A stretch of 11,491 bases of DNA from an uncultured Clostridia bacterium (GTDB lineage Bacteria > Bacillota > Clostridia > Oscillospirales > UBA644), in assembly GCA_904502105.1 (NCBI GenBank), contig CAJGDF010000030.1, forward strand, positions 1 to 11,491. Direction: 5' to 3'. The stretch's first letter is position 1; every line of letters begins with the position of its first letter. Below, one piece after another: positions 6,941 to 11,491 of the stretch. The notes under the pieces were generated by a model, which searched no databases, had not been told where the DNA came from, and saw only the letters and a program-made list of their open reading frames with translations. The position numbers and the translations under genes are program-made.

Positions 6941-6979
6941 AAAAAAATAAAGTTCCCGAATGATTCGGGAACTTTTTTT
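6941..6979. terminator. Riboswitch-controlled, bidirectional terminator hairpin
   Basis: A perfect 12-bp stem (AAAGTTCCCGAA 6949-6960 with TTCGGGAACTTT 6964-6975) has a 3-nt loop. On the minus strand it is followed by ATTTTTTT, an excellent intrinsic terminator placed between the FMN aptamer and the ribU ribosome binding site, as expected for transcriptional control. On the plus strand a T-run (6973-6979) also follows, so it could end transcripts coming from the radical SAM gene and shield prfA. Confidence 0.9.
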
Positions 6980-6983
6980 GCGC

Positions 6984-7009
6984 AAAAATACGCACCTTTT
7001 ACGTGCGCA
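6984..7009 (-). terminator. Second hairpin with U-tract in the riboswitch expression platform
   Basis: On the minus strand TGCGCAC (7009-7003) pairs with GTGCGTA (6995-6989), 7 bp with one wobble and a 7-nt loop, followed by TTTTT. It directly adjoins the aptamer's 3' end. It may be a second, weaker terminator or part of an anti-terminator switch; the sequence alone does not decide. Confidence 0.5.
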
Positions 7010-7126
7010 GATCACTTCTGCCATCCGGACTGTACCGTCGGCAACGGAATTTCACCGTTTCGGCCTGCTTGCAGGTTCGTGGGCTGTAACCACCGGTCAG
7101 GGAATTTCGCCCTGCCCCGAAGAATC
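7010..7126 (-). ncRNA. FMN riboswitch (RFN element)
   Basis: The minus strand carries the conserved FMN aptamer core in order: CTTCGGGGCAGGG, GAAATTCCC, ACCGGTGGTTACAGCCC, CGAACCTGC, CGGTGAAATTCCG, GCCGACGGTACAGTC and GGATGGCAGAAG. P1 can form between CTTC/GAAG, extended by GAT/ATC across a small internal loop. FMN binding should favour the downstream terminator and reduce ribU expression when flavin is plentiful. It lies between a consensus promoter and the terminator hairpins of ribU, as in other Firmicutes. Confidence 0.97.
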
Positions 7127-7141
7127 ATTCGATTTGCCGTT

Positions 7142-7170
7142 ATTATAGCACAAAGTCCGCTGTTTGTCAA
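7142..7170 (-). promoter_or_regulatory. Consensus promoter of the riboswitch-ribU transcript
   Basis: On the minus strand TTGACA (7170-7165) and TATAAT (7147-7142) are separated by exactly 17 nt, a perfect consensus. Transcription would begin near 7135, just upstream of the aptamer. It is divergent from the prfA promoter about 60 bp away. Confidence 0.92.
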
Positions 7171-7231
7171 TATTTGAATGGAATTGGTGTGAATTTCCAT
7201 TTAAATGTATAGATTAATTCACAAAATGCGC

Positions 7232-7260
7232 TTTACAAAACGCGGTAAATCTGTTATAAT
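7232..7260 (+). promoter_or_regulatory. Sigma-A promoter of prfA and its operon
   Basis: TTTACA (7232-7237), a 17-nt spacer and TATAAT (7255-7260). The predicted transcript start near 7267 excludes the longer reading frame from 7205 and supports the ATG at 7292. Together with the riboswitch unit, this accounts for the whole gene-free stretch 6926-7291. Confidence 0.88.
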
Positions 7261-7291
7261 ATACAGTAGGATATTATGGGGTATTATAGAT

Positions 7292-8365
7292 ATGTTAGAT
7301 AAACTTAAAAGTATTAGCGAGCGCCTTGACGCCGTAAATGAAAAACTTATGGATCCCGAGGTAATCACCGATCAGGATCAGTATAAAAAGTATATGAAGG
7401 AGCACAAGAATCTTTCTCCGATCGTTGAAAAGTATCAGGAATTTCTTACTGTGAAAGCCAACGTTGAAGAAGCCAGAGAGCTTATGGACGAAAATCTTGA
7501 GCCCGACTTCCGTGAAATAGTTGAAGAAGAATTCAAAACAGGTAAAGAACGCCTTGAGGTCCTCGAAGAAGAGATAAAGATCCTTCTTCTTCCCCGTGAC
7601 CCCAACGATGACAAAAACGTTATCGTCGAGATCAGAGGCGGTGCGGGCGGCGAAGAATCCGCCCTGTTTGCAAACTCTCTTTACAGAATGTATTCTATGT
7701 ACGCAGAGAAAAAAGGTTACAAGGTAGAGGTTCTTTCTCTTAACGAAACCGAGCTCGGCGGTATTAAAGAAATCAGCTTCTCCATCGAGGGTGAGGGTGC
7801 ATACAGCCGTCTGAAATTCGAAAGCGGCGTTCACCGTGTTCAGCGTGTTCCCGAAACAGAGTCTCAGGGCAGAATCCACACATCCACCGTTACCGTTGCC
7901 GTTCTTCCCGAAGCTGAAGAGGTCGAGGTTGACATCAATCCCGCAGACCTTATTATCGAAACTCACCGTTCGGGCGGCGCAGGCGGTCAGCACGTAAACA
8001 AGACCGAAAGTGCTATCCGAATCATTCACGTTCCCACCAACACTATCGTTGACTGTCAGGACGAACGAAGCCAGCATAAAAACAAAGAAAAAGCTATGAA
8101 GATCCTCCGTTCGAGAATCTACGAAAATATGCTTGCCGAACAGAACGCAAAGATCGCATCCGACCGCCGTCTCCAGGTAGGTACGGGCGACCGAAGCGAA
8201 CGTATCAGAACATATAACTTCCCGCAGGGCCGTGTTACCGACCACAGAATAGGCCTCACTCTTTATAAGATCCTTCAGATCATGGACGGTGACCTTGACG
8301 AGCTGTTCGATACTCTCATCACCACCGATCAGGCTGATAAGCTTAAAGCGGGCGGCGAAGAATAA
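7292..8365 (+). CDS. prfA: Peptide chain release factor 1
   Basis: A 357-aa class I release factor that recognises UAA and UAG in the ribosomal A site and triggers hydrolysis of peptidyl-tRNA. The codon-reading tripeptide is PET (187-189, in [15 protein letters not shown]), the Firmicutes RF1 form; RF2 would have SPF. The catalytic GGQ is at 231-233 in [11 protein letters not shown]. The N-terminal alpha-helical domain begins [13 protein letters not shown], matching the usual RF1 start, so ATG 7292 is preferred over an in-frame ATG at 7205 upstream of the promoter. The ribosome binding site is poor (GGGG about 10 nt upstream). The downstream gene starts 30 nt after the stop with no hairpin between, indicating co-transcription. 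Confidence 0.97.
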   Translation: MLDKLKSISERLDAVNEKLMDPEVITDQDQYKKYMKEHKNLSPIVEKYQEFLTVKANVEEARELMDENLEPDFREIVEEEFKTGKERLEVLEEEIKILLLPRDPNDDKNVIVEIRGGAGGEESALFANSLYRMYSMYAEKKGYKVEVLSLNETELGGIKEISFSIEGEGAYSRLKFESGVHRVQRVPETESQGRIHTSTVTVAVLPEAEEVEVDINPADLIIETHRSGGAGGQHVNKTESAIRIIHVPTNTIVDCQDERSQHKNKEKAMKILRSRIYENMLAEQNAKIASDRRLQVGTGDRSERIRTYNFPQGRVTDHRIGLTLYKILQIMDGDLDELFDTLITTDQADKLKAGGEE

Positions 8366-8395
8366 TTTTTTTGATTTAACATTTGAAAGGAACTT

Positions 8396-8824
8396 TTGCG
8401 AAAGCGAAAAACGTGTAAAATGAAGAGAAAAGTTGTATTTATCATAATTTCCGTTTTGGCTGTCATTCTTATCGGCGGCGCAATAACCGCATTGGGTGCG
8501 TTTTGTCCTATCTGGCTTGAGTCTTATGAGGATGTTTACAATATGCACTTCGGCCTTCCTTTTGCTTTTACGGAGCAGACAACCGATCTTATTCTGAATA
8601 ACGACTATTTCCCCCGCTTTTTTGCTCCGCAGTATTTTCACGAGTCGTTCGACACGATGTTCCTTCCCGATATGTTTATTTTTTCCTTGCTTATAAATAT
8701 CTTGATTGCGGCAATTATCTATATCTGCTGCTGCTTTATCCATCGCGCATACAGAAAAAAACATCCCAAAAAAACAAACAACAAACGTAAAAAGACCGAA
8801 TATGTCCCCGTATTCGATCAATAA
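8396..8824 (+). CDS. Small two-helix membrane protein of unknown function
   Basis: I do not recognise this 142-aa protein. It has a basic N-terminus, a hydrophobic helix (about 13-35), an extracellular loop of about 55 residues rich in Phe, Tyr and acidic residues (WLESYEDVYNMHFGLPFAF), a second helix (about 93-116, ending with three consecutive cysteines) and a very basic cytoplasmic tail (KKHPKKTNNKRKK). Predicted topology is both ends inside. The start is ambiguous: TTG 8396 has AAAGGAA slightly close upstream, while ATG 8420 would drop 8 residues but lacks a clear site. It sits 30 nt after prfA and 24 nt before the M23 peptidase gene, so it is probably in the same operon; an envelope-related role is only a guess from position. 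Confidence 0.75.
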   Translation: MRKRKTCKMKRKVVFIIISVLAVILIGGAITALGAFCPIWLESYEDVYNMHFGLPFAFTEQTTDLILNNDYFPRFFAPQYFHESFDTMFLPDMFIFSLLINILIAAIIYICCCFIHRAYRKKHPKKTNNKRKKTEYVPVFDQ

Positions 8825-8848
8825 TATTTAAAGAAACGAGAGGTACAA

Positions 8849-10534
8849 ATGCCCCGAAGTATTTACAGTCCGATCGGGGGAAGACCTTCATGGCAAAACA
8901 ACACAAGATCGGATTATGCAAACATTCGCAAATATTCTCAAAAACGTAAAAAACGTTCAGCCTTTGAAAAAATTGCGGTAAAAACTATCAGAAAACTCAA
9001 AATAGATAAATTTTTAAAGAATATTTATCCGTTTGTCGAGTATCTTGCAGAAAAAGCATTGCCGGAAAATTCATCGTTCTCCGTCAAGCCCAAGCTTTCT
9101 CATCTTCAGCATACGAGCTTCTTTTACAGAACAAGCTTCCTTCTGCGTCATTCCGTAAAAGTTTTATGCTTAATTTTTCTCGGTATTTTAAAGACCGTTA
9201 TGCCCATAATAATCCCGACCGCAGGTGCGGCTCTGCTTGCTTTCTCAATTTGGGCAGCAAACACATATTCTATCGCTCTCGATGTCCGTATCGGAAACGA
9301 GCATATCGCATATGTAAGCGATCAGCAGTCGTTTGACGATATCCGTGCATCTGTTGAAGACAGGATCTATGCATCGGGCGAAAGCGAATATATGATGGAA
9401 TCTATACCGACACTGAGCTTTGTCATTATCGACAAAGAACAGTTTACCGACAGCTCCGTTATTGCCGAAACGCTTTATAACAGCTATCAGGAATATATCG
9501 GTCAGTCTTACGGTCTTTTTATTGACGGTCAGATCATCGGTACATCAAAAAACGATGCCGAATTTACCCGTCTTCTTGAAGATATCGCATCATGGTATCT
9601 TTCTGGCGAAAAGGGCGAGCAGTACAGTATCGTCAACAGTATCGAGATCGTCAGAGATACGTATCCGAAAAATTACGAGCGCTCATATTCCGAGCTTCTC
9701 GAGCTTTTCCAGACTTCCAAGGCTCCGTCAACTCATAAGGTAACAAAGAACGACACTGCCGAAAGCATTGCCGAAAAATACGGTATAAGTGTCCCCGTTC
9801 TTTCTCTTCTCAACAATCGTAATATTTCCGATATCTCATCAGGTGACACTCTCACTGTCGGTCAGCCTTACGTTGAATTAAAGGTTCAGACTTCTTATCA
9901 GGTAACTTATTCCGAGGTCATTCCCTACGAAACAAAATACATATATACCGATTCTCTTTACGAAGGCACCACTCAGACAAAGCAAAAGGGTGCAAACGGC
10001 ATATATGAGGTTACAGCCGAGATCAGAGAGGTAAACGGCGTTGAAACATACAGAGCCGAGGTCTCTCAGAAAAAAGTTAAGGATGCCGTGGCAAGACAGA
10101 TCCTTGTCGGAACAAAAACCATCGCTCCTTCAGGTAAATTTATATGGCCTCTCGCAAACGGTGCGGGATATGTTTCTTCGGGCTTCGGTGAAAGAACTCT
10201 CCGCGGCGCCAAAAACTTCCACAGAGGCACCGATATCGCCGCTCCTTACGGAACAAAGATCCTTGCCGCAGATGCCGGAACTATCGTTGAATACGGCTAT
10301 CAGAAAAACGGCCTCGGTAACTATATCGCAATCGACCACGGCAACGGCATACGCTCTTATTACGGCCATTGCAGCAGCCTTGTCAAATCAATAGGCAAAG
10401 GTACTAAAGTTTATCAGGGACAGGTCATTGCTTACGTCGGAAGTACCGGTAACAGTACAGGTAATCATGTCCATTTCGCACTTTACAACATAGAGAAAAA
10501 AGAGTATTTCGATGCTCTTCCGCATATTTCATAA
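8849..10534 (+). CDS. Membrane-anchored LysM-G5-M23 peptidoglycan endopeptidase
   Basis: A 561-aa cell-wall metallopeptidase. In order: a basic cytoplasmic region of about 100 residues; one long hydrophobic segment (about 103-137) that should anchor it with the C-terminus outside; two similar units (about 142-218 and 219-288), each with an I-x-G-x-x-I strand followed by an F-x6-I helix; a LysM peptidoglycan-binding domain (296-337); a G5 domain (about 344-423); and an M23/LytM domain (about 430-555). Zinc and catalytic residues are intact: His458 and Asp462 in HRGTD, and His540 and His542 in HVH, plus His507 in YYGHC. It should therefore cut peptide cross-links in the wall. ATG 8849 has AGAGG about 6 nt upstream. 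It lies 45 nt before murA, linking wall cutting and precursor synthesis in one transcript. Confidence 0.93.
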   Translation: MPRSIYSPIGGRPSWQNNTRSDYANIRKYSQKRKKRSAFEKIAVKTIRKLKIDKFLKNIYPFVEYLAEKALPENSSFSVKPKLSHLQHTSFFYRTSFLLRHSVKVLCLIFLGILKTVMPIIIPTAGAALLAFSIWAANTYSIALDVRIGNEHIAYVSDQQSFDDIRASVEDRIYASGESEYMMESIPTLSFVIIDKEQFTDSSVIAETLYNSYQEYIGQSYGLFIDGQIIGTSKNDAEFTRLLEDIASWYLSGEKGEQYSIVNSIEIVRDTYPKNYERSYSELLELFQTSKAPSTHKVTKNDTAESIAEKYGISVPVLSLLNNRNISDISSGDTLTVGQPYVELKVQTSYQVTYSEVIPYETKYIYTDSLYEGTTQTKQKGANGIYEVTAEIREVNGVETYRAEVSQKKVKDAVARQILVGTKTIAPSGKFIWPLANGAGYVSSGFGERTLRGAKNFHRGTDIAAPYGTKILAADAGTIVEYGYQKNGLGNYIAIDHGNGIRSYYGHCSSLVKSIGKGTKVYQGQVIAYVGSTGNSTGNHVHFALYNIEKKEYFDALPHIS

Positions 10535-10579
10535 CATAAACACACCAACACACAAACAAATCAAGAGGTGCTATCAATT

Positions 10580-11491
10580 TTGAAAAAATACGTTATCAGC
10601 GGAGGTAAGCCGCTATACGGTGAAGTCTCCCTGAGCGGAGGCAAAAACGCTGTTGTCGGTATCATTCCCGCTACAGTGCTTGTAAAAGGCGTTTGTATAA
10701 TTGAAAATGTTCCCAACATAAACGATGTAAGAGAGCTTTACGAGATCATGGAGAATATGGGTGCAGACATCTCCTATATCGATGAGAAAACTCTCCGTGT
10801 AGACTGCACTAATGTCGTCTCTTACGTTGCGGATTACGATGCTGTAAGAAGACTCCGTGCGTCTTATTATCTCATCGGTGCTCTTCTCGGCAGATTCCGT
10901 CATGCCCGTGTCGGTCTTCCGGGCGGCTGTTCATTTGTTGAACGTCCTATCGACTACCACATAAAGGGCTTCGAGGCTTTGGGCGCCACTGTTTCTATCG
11001 AGCACGGTATCGTTATTGCCGATGCCGAAAAGCTTGAAGGCACTGCTATGAACCTCGATTTCCCGTCTGTCGGCGCAACCGTTAATATTATGCTTGCCGC
11101 TGTCCTCGCTGACGGTCTTACCGTTATTGAAAATGCGGGTAAAGAGCCTCATATCGTTGATATTGCAAACTTCCTCAATGCTATGGGCGCGCAGATCAAG
11201 GGCGCAGGTACAGACGTTATCAAGATCAAAGGCGTTTCCGAGCTTCATGGCGGACGTTATGAAATAATTCCCGACCAGATTGAAGCCGGAACCTTTATGG
11301 CAGCCGCAGCAGCCGCAGGCGGCCGTGTTACCATAAGAAACGTAATTCCCAAGCATCTCGAATCGATCTCCGCAAAGATCGAAGCTTCGGGTGCCACTGT
11401 TGAGGAATTTGACGATTACGTTATTGTTTCCCGCGACGAAAACACCCCGATCAATAAAGTTAATGTTAAAACACTTCCGTATCCCGGCTTC
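10580..11491 (+). CDS. murA: UDP-N-acetylglucosamine 1-carboxyvinyltransferase (3' partial)
   Basis: MurA transfers enolpyruvate from PEP to UDP-GlcNAc, the first committed cytoplasmic step of peptidoglycan synthesis. The first 304 codons are present; the family is about 420 aa. The start is TTG 10580, with AAGAGGTG ending 9 nt upstream and the product beginning MKKYVISGGKPLYGEV. Lys22 and Asn23 of the substrate site are in SGGKNA. The loop cysteine attacked by fosfomycin is Cys117 in LPGGCSFVERP, so the wild-type drug target residue is kept. The loop reads SFVERP where many MurAs have AIGSRP or AIGARP, a mildly divergent form. FPSVGATVNIMLAA and IIPDQIEAGTFMAAA are typical. The window ends at YPGF, just before the PTD-type motif with the general-base Asp, so that residue cannot be checked. 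Confidence 0.95.
   Translation, partial: MKKYVISGGKPLYGEVSLSGGKNAVVGIIPATVLVKGVCIIENVPNINDVRELYEIMENMGADISYIDEKTLRVDCTNVVSYVADYDAVRRLRASYYLIGALLGRFRHARVGLPGGCSFVERPIDYHIKGFEALGATVSIEHGIVIADAEKLEGTAMNLDFPSVGATVNIMLAAVLADGLTVIENAGKEPHIVDIANFLNAMGAQIKGAGTDVIKIKGVSELHGGRYEIIPDQIEAGTFMAAAAAAGGRVTIRNVIPKHLESISAKIEASGATVEEFDDYVIVSRDENTPINKVNVKTLPYPGF

Noticed and set aside
6926..7200. Open frames over the FMN riboswitch region on both strands
   Set aside because: They coincide with the conserved aptamer and terminator hairpins; the RNA element explains the sequence.
7205..7291. N-terminal extension of prfA from an upstream ATG
   Set aside because: The sigma-A promoter at 7232-7260 lies inside it, and RF1 normally starts at the MLDKL sequence encoded from 7292.
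7292..8365. Release factor 2 instead of RF1, suggested by the [14 protein letters not shown] context
   Set aside because: The recognition tripeptide is PET in the RF1-type context, not SPF, and no RF2 programmed frameshift is present.
7295..8821. 508-codon open frame antisense to prfA and the small membrane protein gene
   Set aside because: It mirrors the coding frames of two well-supported genes, has low-complexity Phe/Val/Lys-rich content and no family motif; it is a by-product of codon bias.
1..11491. CRISPR arrays, tRNA/rRNA genes, insertion sequences, defence or phage modules
   Set aside because: No regular short repeats, RNA gene signatures, transposase or phage motifs were seen on either strand.

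Overview
The window looks like chromosomal DNA of a gut- or rumen-type clostridium (Bacillota, probably Oscillospirales/Ruminococcaceae). The grounds are near-consensus TTGACA/TATAAT promoters, AGGAG-type ribosome binding sites, TTG starts, a Firmicutes-type RF1 and MurA, lipobox lipoproteins, a GH130 phosphorylase and an FMN riboswitch. The genus cannot be fixed from sequence alone. The window opens inside one gene and closes inside another.

Region 1 (1-5390) is a carbohydrate-scavenging locus. Three paralogous family-1 extracellular solute-binding lipoproteins lie in tandem; the first has lost about 111 N-terminal residues to the window edge. They are followed by a cytoplasmic GH130 mannoside phosphorylase. 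The second and third binding-protein genes each have their own strong promoter behind a terminator, so they look like separate single-gene units. No ABC permease or ATPase is visible. The GH130 gene has its own promoter and a leader that resembles the start region of the second binding-protein gene.

Region 2 (5391-7200) holds a convergent pair. A PflX-like radical SAM protein (+) and a RibU-type riboflavin ECF S-component (-) overlap by 4 bp at their stop codons. ribU is preceded on the minus strand by a consensus promoter, a complete FMN riboswitch and a strong terminator hairpin just before its ribosome binding site. No terminator lies between the two genes. The nearest hairpins sit beyond the opposite gene's start, which suggests fully overlapping antisense transcripts.

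Region 3 (7205-11491) is a housekeeping and envelope cluster on the plus strand: prfA (RF1), a small two-helix membrane protein, a membrane-anchored LysM-G5-M23 cell-wall endopeptidase, and murA (cut by the window end just before its catalytic-Asp motif). Gaps of 24-45 nt and no visible terminators suggest one operon from the prfA promoter. It would couple translation termination with peptidoglycan precursor synthesis and wall remodelling.

I saw no tRNA, rRNA, CRISPR array, insertion sequence or phage gene, and no clearly new defence-type system. The most unusual points are the binding-protein tandem array without a transporter, the shared leader of GH130 and the second binding protein, and the convergent riboswitch/antisense layout.
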